Shown: positions 17,479 to 26,951 of the stretch, one piece after another
Layout: each line of letters opens with the position of its first letter
Numbering within the stretch: position 1 is the first letter of the stretch
Made by a program: the position numbers and the translations under genes
The notes under the pieces: model-generated
What the model was told of the DNA's origin: nothing
The model's database searches: none
What the model saw: the letters and a program-made list of their open reading frames with translations, nothing else
DNA from: a candidate division LCP-89 bacterium
GTDB taxonomy: Bacteria > Electryoneota > B3-LCP
Length of the DNA stretch: 64,000 nt
Assembly: GCA_025774555.1 (NCBI GenBank)
Contig: JALGVT010000002.1
Coordinates: 62,001 to 126,000, forward strand
Direction: 5' to 3'

Positions 17479-19707
17479 TTAGCTTTCGCCTTCGTTCCGC
17501 TCAATCTCTTCATCCAGCCGCGCGACAGACACAACGCCCTTGACATCCTGCATCTTGCGGATGAGCTTTGTTAAATGCGCCAGGTTCTTAACCTGCACAA
17601 CCACAGTCCCTAATACCAGCGCTCCCTCTTTCTTCATTTCCAGGCTGATCATGTTGACGTCCAACGGCGCTATTGAACCGGTTATGTCGTTGAGGAGGTT
17701 TTTGCGGTCTTCTGCTAACAGTTGTACTCTCGCATTGAATGCCTGATCTCGATCAACGTCCCATTCAACTGCGATTATACGATCGGGTTTGCTCTGCAAC
17801 CGCCTGGCGTTTTTACAATCCACACGATGAACGCTGATGCCCTTTCCAGTAGTAATGAATCCGATGATCTTATCACCCGGCAAGGGTCGGCAGCATTCGG
17901 CAAAGCGAATCAGAAGGTCATCCATACCCTGGATTTTTACCCCTCCCTCACTTCTCTTTACGCGCCTTATCATCCGCTGGATCGTGCCACCTTCTTTATC
18001 AGGAACGACCTTATGGTGGCTGATGCGATTTAAAACGGTCTGAACTGATAGATCGCCATTTCCCAGCGCGGCATAGAAGGCGTCCAGATTATCAAATCCG
18101 CTCTCGCTGGCAAGCTCTGAAATACGATCGGTTTTCAGTTTGATATAAAATCGGTTCAGTTCGCGGGCGAGTAATTCTTGACCCAGTTTGATACTCTGCT
18201 GAACCTGTGATTCCTTCAGCCACTTTTTTATCTTTGATTTCGCCTTTGCCGAAGCGACGAATCGTAGCCAGTCCTGAGATGGCTTCTGTGCTGCAGAAGT
18301 GATAATCTCTACTGTGTCTCCGGAATGCAATTCAGTATTCAAGGAAACAATATGGTTATTCACCTTGGCGCCAATACAGTGGAGACCTACGTCGGAATGG
18401 ACTGCAAACGCAAAATCTATGGGCACTGCGCCCAGAGGCAGGGTAATTAATTTACCGCGGGGAGTAAAAAGGAACACCTCGTCTGAGAACAGATCTTCGC
18501 GAAGTGTGTCCATAAATTCTTCAGCGGAAGAACTATCGGACTGCCAGTCCAGGAATTGTCTCACCCAGGTGACGCTCCTTTCGACATCACCCGCCTTCTC
18601 TGGACCTTCTTTATAACTCCAGTGTGCGGCGATGCCCTCTTCAGCGATGGAGTGCATTTTGCCCGTACGAATCTGTATTTCAAGCATCCTCCCCGCGGGA
18701 CCCCGCACCTTAGTGTGAATGGACTGGTACATGTTCGATTTAGGCATGGCAATATAATCCGCGAATTTTTCATGCATGGGAGTCCATATATTATGCACCA
18801 CGCCCAATACGAAGTAACACTCTTCCACCTTTTCGACGATGATTCTTACAGCGAGGAGATCCAATATTTCATCAAAGGATATACCGCGTTTCTGAATTTT
18901 GTTATATATGCTGTGAAGATGTTTTGCCCTCCCCTGAATCTTGGCGTTAACTCCGAATTTCTTGAGTTCTTTTTCGATTGGTTTAATAGCTTCCTGAATG
19001 TACTTGTCGCGTTTTTCTTTTTCAGTTGCAACCAGGGTGGCAATCTCCCGATAAGCATCATAATCCAGAACACGGAAGGATAAATCCTCCAGCTCTGACT
19101 TGATCTTAGCGATACCGAAGCGGTGTGCCAGAGGAGCATAGACTTCCAGAGTCTCGGTGGCAATCCGCTGCTGGGAGGAGAGCGGCAGGTACTCAATCGT
19201 GCGCATGTTGTGCAGCCGGTCTGCGAACTTGATAAGAATGACGCGGATATCTTTGGACATCGTCAGCAGCATCTTGCGGAAATTCGCCGCCTGGCGAACC
19301 TCGAGACTTTCAAACCTGAGTCCGGATATCTTGGTCACGCCATCCACCAGAAGGGCAATCTGGGGTCCAAATTCGCCTTCCAAATCAGAAAGAGGAATAT
19401 TGGTATCCTCAACGACGTCGTGGAGGAACCCTGCGCAGATGACATAGTGATCCAGTTGGTGTTCTGCTAAAATCTTCGCTACTTCCAGGCAATGAACGAA
19501 ATAGGGCTCCTTGGAATACCTCTTTCTCCCCCGGTGAGCTTCATAGGCATAATAGAATGATTTTTCAATCAGATCCTTGCCTCTTTCGAGAACCGGATCT
19601 GGAAGCATCTCGAAAATCTTCTCCAGATCTTCCAGATATTCGCTTTCAGGAGAGGCTACCTTAACGCCCTGATCGACACTCTTTTCAATCTGTTTTGAGT
19701 TCATCAC
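17479..19707 (-). CDS. relA: Bifunctional (p)ppGpp synthetase/hydrolase (RelA/SpoT)
   Basis: 742 residues, full length. Domains in order: HD hydrolase (about 50-200; His96-Asp97 in FLHDVVEDT, and DRLHNMRT), synthetase (about 235-400; KHLHSIYNKIQKRGISFDEI, MYQSIHTKVRG), TGS (about 420-480, FLFTPRGKLITLPLGAVPID), helical region, zinc-finger-like segment (RFAECCRPLPGDKIIGF) and ACT (about 660-735). The intact HD residues imply it can both make and degrade the stringent-response alarmone. A GTG at 19707 is followed by an ATG at 19704; either could start. Between dnaB and ruvX. Confidence 0.95.
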   Translation of the reverse strand: MMNSKQIEKSVDQGVKVASPESEYLEDLEKIFEMLPDPVLERGKDLIEKSFYYAYEAHRGRKRYSKEPYFVHCLEVAKILAEHQLDHYVICAGFLHDVVEDTNIPLSDLEGEFGPQIALLVDGVTKISGLRFESLEVRQAANFRKMLLTMSKDIRVILIKFADRLHNMRTIEYLPLSSQQRIATETLEVYAPLAHRFGIAKIKSELEDLSFRVLDYDAYREIATLVATEKEKRDKYIQEAIKPIEKELKKFGVNAKIQGRAKHLHSIYNKIQKRGISFDEILDLLAVRIIVEKVEECYFVLGVVHNIWTPMHEKFADYIAMPKSNMYQSIHTKVRGPAGRMLEIQIRTGKMHSIAEEGIAAHWSYKEGPEKAGDVERSVTWVRQFLDWQSDSSSAEEFMDTLREDLFSDEVFLFTPRGKLITLPLGAVPIDFAFAVHSDVGLHCIGAKVNNHIVSLNTELHSGDTVEIITSAAQKPSQDWLRFVASAKAKSKIKKWLKESQVQQSIKLGQELLARELNRFYIKLKTDRISELASESGFDNLDAFYAALGNGDLSVQTVLNRISHHKVVPDKEGGTIQRMIRRVKRSEGGVKIQGMDDLLIRFAECCRPLPGDKIIGFITTGKGISVHRVDCKNARRLQSKPDRIIAVEWDVDRDQAFNARVQLLAEDRKNLLNDITGSIAPLDVNMISLEMKKEGALVLGTVVVQVKNLAHLTKLIRKMQDVKGVVSVARLDEEIERNEGES

Positions 19708-19715
19708 TGCTAATA

Positions 19716-21125
19716 CTAAAAAGGTGTGGCGTCAGCCGGTTCGCCCAGCGGGGCTTGATGAATGCGATCCATGCTTTGAAAACGACCTGTTTGCAAGTTA
19801 AATGAAAGATTCGCTGTGCCCAAGGGACCGTTCCTCTGTTTAGCGATAATCAATTCAGTCGAACTTTCGTCTTCATCCTTATCGTAAAATCCGGGACGAT
19901 ACAGGAAGAGGACGACGTCGGCATCCTGTTCGATAGCTCCCGAATCGCGCAGGTCGGATAGGATGGGTCGTTTTTCGCCGGGGCGCGTTTCCACCGCTCG
20001 GGAAAGCTGAGACAGCACGATCACCGGCACCTGCAGATCCTTGGCGAGCGCTTTCAGGTTGCGGCTTATCTCAGCGATCTTCTGCTGCTGACTTTCGTAC
20101 CGTTGCTGCGGTATCTCCATCAGGCCGATATAGTCAATAACGATCATTCCCACGTCGTATTCGGATTTCAGCCGCCTTGCCCGGGCTCGCAATTCCATAG
20201 GCGATAAGCTGGGTGTGTCATCGATATAGATAGGCGCTTCAGCCAGCTTGCCGACAGACTTGGACAACAGGGGCCATTCATTCGTTTTTAGACGCCCCGA
20301 TCTTACCTTGGATGAATCCACGCCTGCTTCAGAACATAGCAGACGTAATGCCAACTGCCGGTCTGCCATTTCCAAAGAGAAAAATCCAACAGGAATTTTA
20401 TGGTCAACTGCGGCGTTTCGGGTTAGATTCAAGGCAAGGGCGGTTTTACCCATTGAAGGGCGTCCGGCTAACACGATCATGTCGCCCGCCTGCCAGCCGG
20501 AAGTCAGTTCATCCAAGTCCTTGTAATTAGAGGGAATACCGGTCACACCGCCCTGCATCTGTGCTATGTTCTCAAGCGATTCGAAGGTGTTGACCAACAT
20601 CGGACCGAGTTTGCGAAATCCTCCTGACTTGTGAAACTGCATCAGGTGAAAGATTTCAGTTTCAGTCTGATCCAGCAGAGCGTCAACTTCGTCTGGTTCA
20701 GTGTAGCATGTGTCGATAGAGCGCGTGCAAGTGTGAATCAGCTTGCGCAGCAGGGATTTACGCAGGACTATACGAGCGTGATGTTCGACATTGGCAGGGC
20801 TGGCAACCATACCGGTCAACTCAGCCAGATAAGCCGCTCCGCCGGACTCATCCAAGGTGCCTTCGGCATTTAAGGCTTCGGTAACGGTAACCAAGTCGAT
20901 GGGATCGTTGCGTTGGTACAGCCTCTGCGTCGCCAGGAAGATCGTCTTATGCGCATCTTTGAAAAAGCAGGTTTCGTCAAGCACTTCATATACCCTGGCA
21001 GCGGCTCCCTGATCGAGCATCATGGCGCCCAAAACAGCCATTTCAACATCTATGGCGTTAGGCGGAATGCGGTCAATCTTTACCTGCTTTTTTACACTCT
21101 TTTTCTTATCGCTTTTTTCGTTCAT
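19716..21125 (-). CDS. dnaB: Replicative DNA helicase DnaB
   Basis: 469 residues. N-terminal DnaG-interacting helical domain (about 20-125) and RecA-like C-terminal domain with Walker A GRPSMGKT at 220-227, Walker B-type MIVIDYIGLME and the VIVLSQLSRAVETR and LSDLRDSGAIEQDADVV motifs. Hexameric helicase at the replication fork. No intein is present. Its start overlaps the UDG stop by ATGA. Confidence 0.96.
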   Translation of the reverse strand: MNEKSDKKKSVKKQVKIDRIPPNAIDVEMAVLGAMMLDQGAAARVYEVLDETCFFKDAHKTIFLATQRLYQRNDPIDLVTVTEALNAEGTLDESGGAAYLAELTGMVASPANVEHHARIVLRKSLLRKLIHTCTRSIDTCYTEPDEVDALLDQTETEIFHLMQFHKSGGFRKLGPMLVNTFESLENIAQMQGGVTGIPSNYKDLDELTSGWQAGDMIVLAGRPSMGKTALALNLTRNAAVDHKIPVGFFSLEMADRQLALRLLCSEAGVDSSKVRSGRLKTNEWPLLSKSVGKLAEAPIYIDDTPSLSPMELRARARRLKSEYDVGMIVIDYIGLMEIPQQRYESQQQKIAEISRNLKALAKDLQVPVIVLSQLSRAVETRPGEKRPILSDLRDSGAIEQDADVVLFLYRPGFYDKDEDESSTELIIAKQRNGPLGTANLSFNLQTGRFQSMDRIHQAPLGEPADATPF

Positions 21126-21889
21126 ATCAAGCTGTCCGGTTCAGTTATACCCTCTTCCACCATCTTCTTTAGAGTGATGAGATCCTGTTGTGCAGTCGGC
21201 ATCAGATTCTGGTTACGGAGCAGCGCCGCGGGATGATAGGTTACCCAGAAGGGTTTATCCTGATATTTATGCAATCTACTCCTTAAATCACGCAATGGAG
21301 CTTTGGTGCGCAGCAGGGTTTGTGCAGATACTCGGCCCAGCGCGACCAGTATCTGAGGATTTAATATCCGTAACTGTTCATGCAGGAAAAGTTCACATTC
21401 GGCAATTTCTTCAGGCTGTGGATCCCGGTTGTTCGGGGGTCTGCATTTCAGGATATTGCAGATGTACACCTCGTCGCGACTCCACCCGATCTCACTGAGC
21501 ATGTGATCCAGTAGTTTTCCCGCCCTGCCGATAAAAGGAATCCCCCGCTTGTCCTCTTCAGCGCCGGGCGCTTCACCGATAAAGACCACTTTTGCCTCGC
21601 TTGATCCACCGCCATATACAAACTTGTTACGCGATGATCCGAGCGGGCACCTCAGACAGCCCTTGATCGAGCTTTCCATTTCAGCAAGCGATTTATAAGG
21701 AGCATGTGCTGGATAAGGATCTAAACTGCCACTTATAGAATTTTCTGTATGACTCGCAGCCTGTTTTGCATCAAGAGCGCTAAAATCCGGCGTTGAATCT
21801 AAATACAGGTCTTTCTCGTAGTGTGAGAGGTATTCAAGGTAGCTGATCAGTGTGTCCTTCGTAGATCGCGCGCGGGAATCTGCTGACAT
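21122..21889 (-). CDS. Type-4 uracil-DNA glycosylase (4Fe-4S)
   Basis: 255 residues. Removes uracil from DNA. The four cluster cysteines are visible: Cys78 and Cys81 (GCLRCPLG), Cys149 (NILKCRPPNNRDP) and Cys165 (AECELF). The active-site GEAPGAEED and the late TYHPAALLRN match family 4. An N-terminal extension of about 70 residues precedes the core. Operon neighbour of dnaB, with ATGA overlap. Confidence 0.93.
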   Translation of the reverse strand: MSADSRARSTKDTLISYLEYLSHYEKDLYLDSTPDFSALDAKQAASHTENSISGSLDPYPAHAPYKSLAEMESSIKGCLRCPLGSSRNKFVYGGGSSEAKVVFIGEAPGAEEDKRGIPFIGRAGKLLDHMLSEIGWSRDEVYICNILKCRPPNNRDPQPEEIAECELFLHEQLRILNPQILVALGRVSAQTLLRTKAPLRDLRSRLHKYQDKPFWVTYHPAALLRNQNLMPTAQQDLITLKKMVEEGITEPDSLI

Positions 21890-21943
21890 CGGGGAGTTGT
21901 CTGTTTGTTGGATGGTCGCTATTACCGGAAAGGTACTACTATT

Positions 21944-23152
21944 TTAATCGGATAATAAAGACGTGACTCTATCCAAGAGGATACCGGCAAATTCTTGTTT
22001 GGACATCAGCGGTAATTCCTCAGGGGTTACTGTCGCGTCAATCAACGTGCCCCGAACGCCATTTTTCCCGATACCGGCGTCATCGCCGTCATCAGGATGG
22101 TTCAGGACAATCATATCGAGCTTCTTCGCTTTGAGTTTGCGGCAGGCATTCTCTATTCCTGCTTCCGTCTCCAGAGCAAATCCCACGACGATTTTATTCT
22201 TCCTGCGAGAAGACAGCTCTTTTAAAATATCAGTTGTTTTGACCAGATCAATAACGTGCGATTCGCCGCCGCTTTCTTTTTTAATCTTCTGCTTTGAGGG
22301 ATGCCGATGCTTGAAATCGGAGGGAGCGGCAGCCATAATCAAAATGTCGCTTTTATCAAAATGGGCGCTGACGGCATCGAACATTTCCTGTGTGCTCTCC
22401 ACGCGATCAACCGGGATTCCAAGCGGATCATCCAGACGCACGGGACCTGAAACAAGATTAACCGAAGCGCCTCTGCGTCGCGCTTCTTCCGCGATTGCAA
22501 ATCCCATCTTACCGCTGGAGAGATTGCTGATCGAACGTACCGGGTCGAGTATTTCGCGGGTCGGACCGGCAGAAACAATAATAGATTTCCCGTTTAATTG
22601 TCCCACTGGAGGCAGCGTACTGCAAATCACCCTGAGGATAGCTGCTGGCTCAGGCATTCTGCCGATACCCGGTTCTTCTGACGAACTCGCCATAGGTCCC
22701 TCGTCGGGGTCCATAACCTGGACTCCCCTGCTTTTCAGTTTCCCGATGTTATCCTGTAAGGCGGGATGAGCATACATCTTCGGATTCATGGCAGGGCAAA
22801 TCAAAAGCGGCTGGTCGTTTGCCAGGAGCACTGTGCTGACCAAATCGTCTGCGATACCGTTGGCGCACTTGCCGATGATGTTGCCAGTAGCCGGAGCGAT
22901 AACCATCAGATCGACGTCCTGTAGGACTCTGAGATGCCCGCCGCTGCCGTCTTTCAAAACGAATAGCTCCATCAAGACCTGCTTGCCGCTTATAGCCTCA
23001 AATGTCAGAGGTGCGACGAACCTGGCGGCTGATTCAGTCATGATGACCTGTACGTCCGCTCGGTTCTTTATCAGCAATCGAACAAGTTCACAGGTTTTAT
23101 AGGCGGCGATTCCGCCAGTCACCGCGATGAGGATTTTACGACCGTTGAGCAT
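21944..23152 (-). CDS. coaBC: Bifunctional phosphopantothenoylcysteine decarboxylase/synthetase
   Basis: 402 residues. The CoaC half (about 1-185; VTGGIAAYKTCELVRLL, APLTFEAISG, CPAMNPKMYAHPA) is an FMN-dependent decarboxylase. The CoaB half (about 190-402; SAGPTREILDPVRSISNLSS, KMGFAIAEEARRRGA, MAAAPSDFK) is the synthetase. Both act in coenzyme A synthesis. In the loop before GIGRMPEP the position that often holds a reactive cysteine appears to be serine (MASSSEEP). Lies between rpoZ and the UDG gene. Confidence 0.94.
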   Translation of the reverse strand: MLNGRKILIAVTGGIAAYKTCELVRLLIKNRADVQVIMTESAARFVAPLTFEAISGKQVLMELFVLKDGSGGHLRVLQDVDLMVIAPATGNIIGKCANGIADDLVSTVLLANDQPLLICPAMNPKMYAHPALQDNIGKLKSRGVQVMDPDEGPMASSSEEPGIGRMPEPAAILRVICSTLPPVGQLNGKSIIVSAGPTREILDPVRSISNLSSGKMGFAIAEEARRRGASVNLVSGPVRLDDPLGIPVDRVESTQEMFDAVSAHFDKSDILIMAAAPSDFKHRHPSKQKIKKESGGESHVIDLVKTTDILKELSSRRKNKIVVGFALETEAGIENACRKLKAKKLDMIVLNHPDDGDDAGIGKNGVRGTLIDATVTPEELPLMSKQEFAGILLDRVTSLLSD

Positions 23153-23172
23153 TGTAATCTGAATTTAAACAG

Positions 23173-23574
23173 CTACTCTTTATCCTCATACTTCAACTCC
23201 CCTTTTTTCATCTCGTTCATCGCTATAACTGTCGGTTTTTCAAATCGGGGCAGTTTTGGACTGTCTTCATCGTCGTCATCCAGAGAACGCAAAGGTATAT
23301 CATCATCTTCATCATCATCATCCGGTTTCGCTTTAGCAGCCATAAACTGTTCGATGATGCGCGCCTGTCGCTGACCGATCTGCCGGGCACGTTTGGACAT
23401 TACGATAATTGCTTCGTATATGTTAGGATAATCATCGCGGAAATCTTCGGATAACAGGTTTCTGCGAAGCATTCCTTCTTTGTCCAGTTCCGCAGCCGCT
23501 TTTTGCTGCAGATCTTTGATTCCTATGTCGTATCTGGTTTCTTCTGAAAGCGAGCTTAATAGATTCTCTCTCAT
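23173..23574 (-). CDS. rpoZ: RNA polymerase omega subunit with acidic insertion
   Basis: 133 residues. The omega core is NIYEAIIVMSKRARQIGQRQ followed by FMAAK and a late KPTVIAMNEMKKGELKYEDK. Between them lies a strongly acidic insert (DDDDEDDDIPLRSLDDDDED) of about 25 residues. Omega helps assembly of RNA polymerase and mediates ppGpp responses in some bacteria; relA/spoT is in the same block. Overlaps gmk by ATGA. Confidence 0.88.
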   Translation of the reverse strand: MRENLLSSLSEETRYDIGIKDLQQKAAAELDKEGMLRRNLLSEDFRDDYPNIYEAIIVMSKRARQIGQRQARIIEQFMAAKAKPDDDDEDDDIPLRSLDDDDEDSPKLPRFEKPTVIAMNEMKKGELKYEDKE

Positions 23575-24170
23575 GAAAGCTCGTCCTCCTCTATGTTGGT
23601 TTTGATAAATTCTTCGATTTTCTGGATAATTATATCGAGATCGTCATTGACAATCGTGTAATCATATTTCACCGCTTGGTCGCATTCATATATTACTTCA
23701 TCGAGTCTCTTCTGCAACTGTGCAGGACTCTCGGTGGAGCGTTGTTTCAGCCGTTCCATTAACACATCCATTGAGGGCGGCAGAAGAAAAATCAGAAGCG
23801 CTTCAGGGTGATTGCTCTTGAACTTGAGCGCGCCCTTGACGTCCAGATCGAATATTACGTGTTTGCCGGCGTTGACTAAGGTCTCCACGGCGCTCCTCGG
23901 GGTGCCGTAGAATTCGCCGTACACTTCTTCCCATTCAAGGAATTCTCCGCGCTCGCGTCTCTGAATAAATTCAGCTCTGTCGAAAAACCAATATGCTTCG
24001 CCGTGCTTCTCACCGTCTCTTGGCGCACGCGTTGTCGCGGAAATTGAATACGAGAAGTCATCGTTATTAAGCAACCGGTCAATCACCGTCGTTTTTCCGC
24101 CGCCAGAGGGGCTCGATATTACAATGAATCGACTCCGCTTAGAGCCGACATTCGATGGGATGCTTATCAT
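23571..24170 (-). CDS. gmk: Guanylate kinase
   Basis: 199 residues. P-loop SPSGGGKT at residues 20-27, then the GMP-binding ATTRAPRDGEKHGEAYWFFD region and FDLDVKGALKF. Phosphorylates GMP to GDP. The arrangement yicC-gmk-rpoZ is common in bacteria. Start overlaps the yicC stop by ATGA. Confidence 0.96.
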   Translation of the reverse strand: MISIPSNVGSKRSRFIVISSPSGGGKTTVIDRLLNNDDFSYSISATTRAPRDGEKHGEAYWFFDRAEFIQRRERGEFLEWEEVYGEFYGTPRSAVETLVNAGKHVIFDLDVKGALKFKSNHPEALLIFLLPPSMDVLMERLKQRSTESPAQLQKRLDEVIYECDQAVKYDYTIVNDDLDIIIQKIEEFIKTNIEEDELS

Positions 24171-25081
24171 TCGAGGTTCTGAATCTGTTCCCTGATCCGT
24201 TCAATTTCCTCTTTCAGGCTGATTGCATGATGGGAAATATCCGCTGAAGCTGTCTTTGAACTGATGGTGTTAGCTTCCCTGTTCATTTCCTGCAATAAAA
24301 ATCCCAGCCTCTTGCCTGCCGGATCTTCCCCCGCCAGCGTTTCAATAAATCGCTGGCAATGGCTGCCCAATCTAACGCTCTCCTCAGTGATGTCCAGTTT
24401 ATCCGACAGAATAGCTATTTCCTGTTCGAGACGTCCCGGATCTAAGGGAGTGGAACTAACCAACTGTTCAAGCCTCTCTTGAAGCAGCTGCATCTGCTGC
24501 TGCGGCTGATCGTCGGCGAGGGTTTCTATCTCTTTTCTCGTCTTATCAATTTGCTCTATGCGGACTAATAGATCTTCCGCCAGACTGATTCCTTCGAGGC
24601 GGCGCATATCTAACAAGTTTTCAAGCGCTGCATCGAGGCTTTCCATGACCTGTTTTTTCAGGTCATCGCTCAATGTTCTTTCCGGTAATTTGGTGAATTG
24701 ATCCGAGAAATGCAGTAACTGCGACAGTGTTATGGGATCGCTGCGCCCAAGCTCCTCATTGAGTTCAGACAGCATCTTATGGCATACTTTCGCCGCCTTC
24801 AGGTCGATATGCAGGGCAAACTCGTCCTCGGCGTCTCGTTCCATGGTAATCAGCAGATTTACTCTGCCGCGGTTGACCTTCTTACGTATCAGCTCACGAA
24901 TTTCCGTTTCCATCGGATTCAGATCACGTGGAATTTTCATTCCGATGTCGCAAAAACGGTTGTTGACAGTGCGGATCTCGACAGATATGCGGAGTCCTGG
25001 ATAGGTCTTTTCGCTGCGACCGAAACCGGTCATACTCGAGATACCAGCGCCAAACGCAAATGAGTCCTTTTGGATGCTCAT
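24167..25081 (-). CDS. yicC: YicC-family endoribonuclease
   Basis: 304 residues. The conserved N-terminal segment SSMTGFGRSEK, VEIRTVNNRFCDIGMKIPRD and the C-terminal KRLGFLLQEMNREANTISSK mark the family, members of which cleave RNA. The first 16 residues before MTGFGRS are an extension; a start there is possible. First gene of a long operon that continues through gmk and rpoZ to resB. Confidence 0.93.
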   Translation of the reverse strand: MSIQKDSFAFGAGISSMTGFGRSEKTYPGLRISVEIRTVNNRFCDIGMKIPRDLNPMETEIRELIRKKVNRGRVNLLITMERDAEDEFALHIDLKAAKVCHKMLSELNEELGRSDPITLSQLLHFSDQFTKLPERTLSDDLKKQVMESLDAALENLLDMRRLEGISLAEDLLVRIEQIDKTRKEIETLADDQPQQQMQLLQERLEQLVSSTPLDPGRLEQEIAILSDKLDITEESVRLGSHCQRFIETLAGEDPAGKRLGFLLQEMNREANTISSKTASADISHHAISLKEEIERIREQIQNLE

Positions 25082-25161
25082 AATATCATAATCTATAATA
25101 AGTTAAACACAATTCAGTGCATGACATTGACTGTATGGAAATGCCCCGGTTTTTGGCAGTA

Positions 25162-26196
25162 TCAGTTGGTATGTCCCCACAGCACTGCGAGCGCCACGCG
25201 ATGAGTACTGCCCAGTTCCGGATGGGCTAAGAAGGCATAATCAACATGGAAGCTCTTCGTGAGGATACCTGCTCCGAAGGTGTAATTCCCAAAGAAGCCC
25301 TCTTCGTCCGGTTCGCGGGACGGTTCCGCTCCGCCGCGCAGTGCGACTCCAGTACCGGATACGTTGATGAAATACTCCAATCCGATGTGCGAATCAGCGG
25401 TAATGGCTCCCAATTGGAATTGATCGGCTTCGCCGCGGTCGGTGAAGCGCATATCGAGATCAGCGGCTAAGGTGAGCCGCGCAATCAATGCTGGGATTTC
25501 AATTTGATAAGCGCCGCCAACTTTCAGCGTCGGTGCGATCAGCTCTTTCTGCCCTGTATCCCAGATCAATGCAGTCGTAACGACGTCCTGCAGCATGGCT
25601 CCAAAAGCGACATGCTCCCAGGGGTGCAGCCTCAGCCCGACGTCGAACCCAACGCCGTAAGCGCTGTTGGTATCGACCCATTTCCCAATCAACTTTGCCG
25701 CCGCGCCGTAGCTGATCAGGTCGGAGTATCTCTTGCCGAAAGCCGCAAACGCCGCCATTTCGGTATCACTGGTCATGTGGTCAATAATAACACGGTTGGC
25801 AGAGCTCAACGGCTGCCCGAGATCCTCCAGTGTTGTCACCGGTATGTCATCCACACCGAGGCGAATGAGCCCGAATCCCCATCCGGTGCCATCGCTGCCG
25901 GGTCTGCTATAACCGAGATAATCATATCCCACAATACCATCGAACTGTTCGGCATGCATGAACACCGCTTCGTGCGATAATAAACCAGCCAGCCCAGCGG
26001 GATTCCAGTATGCAGCGGACGCCCCGTCAGCCTGCGCCACGAAAGCTCCTCCCATGCCGAGCGCACGCGGATCAATGCCGATGCTCAGGAATTCACCAGC
26101 GTACTTTCCGTCGGATATCCAGCTCGCGTTAGCCTGAGTGAAAAACATTCCTGTAAAAAGGATGATCCCCAGAAGTATCTTATTCATCTTTTTCAT
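25162..26196 (-). CDS. PorV/PorQ-like outer-membrane protein
   Basis: 344 residues. Signal peptide (residues 1-24), then the family hallmark SIGIDPRALGMGGAFVAQAD and GASAAYWNPAGLAGL, followed by amphipathic beta strands of a FadL-like barrel. In T9SS bacteria PorV shuttles cargo to the cell surface; several cargo-like proteins with sorting tails are in this window. Whether this one is the PorV of the system or a paralogue is not decidable here. GAGGA lies before the ATG. Own promoter just upstream. Confidence 0.88.
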   Translation of the reverse strand: MKKMNKILLGIILFTGMFFTQANASWISDGKYAGEFLSIGIDPRALGMGGAFVAQADGASAAYWNPAGLAGLLSHEAVFMHAEQFDGIVGYDYLGYSRPGSDGTGWGFGLIRLGVDDIPVTTLEDLGQPLSSANRVIIDHMTSDTEMAAFAAFGKRYSDLISYGAAAKLIGKWVDTNSAYGVGFDVGLRLHPWEHVAFGAMLQDVVTTALIWDTGQKELIAPTLKVGGAYQIEIPALIARLTLAADLDMRFTDRGEADQFQLGAITADSHIGLEYFINVSGTGVALRGGAEPSREPDEEGFFGNYTFGAGILTKSFHVDYAFLAHPELGSTHRVALAVLWGHTN

Positions 26197-26216
26197 GATA
26201 AAATCCTCAACTTATT

Positions 26217-26245
26217 AATATACGTATTATATTTCAAGATGTCAA
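26217..26245 (-). promoter_or_regulatory. Strong promoter of the PorV-like gene
   Basis: Minus strand TTGACA (26240-26245), 17-base spacer, TATATT (26217-26222). The transcript would start about 10-15 bases before the ATG at 26196. Confidence 0.75.
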
Positions 26246-26252
26246 GAGGTTT

Positions 26253-26293
26253 TGCAAGGGCTCATTGCAACGCAAATAAGTTGCAAGCCCTTA
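26253..26293. promoter_or_regulatory. Hairpin between divergent genes
   Basis: AAGGGCT and AGCCCTT arms with an inner GCAA/TTGC pair lie directly upstream of the PorV-gene promoter; the hexamer TTGCAA recurs. It could be an operator or a structured element. The rest of the 26197-26496 gap shows no gene. Confidence 0.35.
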
Positions 26294-26496
26294 TTTTATT
26301 AGACCATTTTCAGCTAAGTAAAGTTTCCTTTATTTGATTGAATTGGACGGATAATCTCGTATATTCTATATATCGGCTTTATGGATGCAGCCTTTTATAG
26401 CTAATAAGAGCAAAAACTAATAGCACATATACCGCCGCCTGCGAAGAGACGGCAACACTTTGTGATAGTTGATGAGAATGAAAAAATCAATACATA

Positions 26497-26850
26497 GTGA
26501 CGGATAACCGACAGCGACAGCAGAGCGAAATCGACATCATCGACAGGTTCACCCAGGTGTTCTGCAGGAAAAACCATGGCACCGCAGAGGAACTTTGCGA
26601 TGCTTGTCAGGAACTGCGCGACTATGCGGTGTCCCGCCTGATGAAATGTCCCTACGATCCCAAGCCGCCTTGCAAACAGTGTCCGAATCATTGTTTTGAA
26701 GCGGATATGCGCTTGAGGATCAAAGAAGTAATGCGCTTTTCCGGGATGTATTATGTAAAGAGGGGAAGATTGGATTGGTTAGTGAGGTATTTTCTGATCA
26801 ACAGGACAATGAGCCGGAATGAACTTAATAAGATTAAGAAAACTGAATAA
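26497..26850 (+). CDS. YgbA-type (nitrous oxide-stimulated promoter) small Cys-rich protein
   Basis: 117 residues. Matches the family of E. coli YgbA: FCRKNHGTAEELCDACQELR, CPYDPKPPCKQCPNHCFEAD and RIKEVMRFSG. Conserved cysteines suggest metal or Fe-S binding. Homologues respond to nitric-oxide stress; a role here is inferred. It starts with GTG (26497), since the in-frame codon at 26479 is a stop and no ATG lies between. No clear ribosome site. Confidence 0.8.
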   Translation: MTDNRQRQQSEIDIIDRFTQVFCRKNHGTAEELCDACQELRDYAVSRLMKCPYDPKPPCKQCPNHCFEADMRLRIKEVMRFSGMYYVKRGRLDWLVRYFLINRTMSRNELNKIKKTE

Positions 26851-26886
26851 GCCTTTCTAATCAGACGCCGAAAATGCCATAGATTT

Positions 26887-26915
26887 AACAGCCAGACGAG
26901 GGCATCTGACAGCAC
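26887..26915 (+). repeat. 29-bp palindromic repeat, copy 2 of 3
   Basis: Same element as 5403-5431 and 49323-49351 (CCAGACGAGGGCATCTGAC core plus AGCAC tail). Located between two convergent genes, 3' of both. Confidence 0.6.
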
Positions 26916-26951
26916 GATTACTGTGCAAATGGCATTTGAGGAATAGGAACT

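Noticed and set aside
26401-26691. 96-residue minus-strand frame
   Set aside because: Antisense to the YgbA-type gene; the Cys pattern of the plus-strand protein is the real signal.
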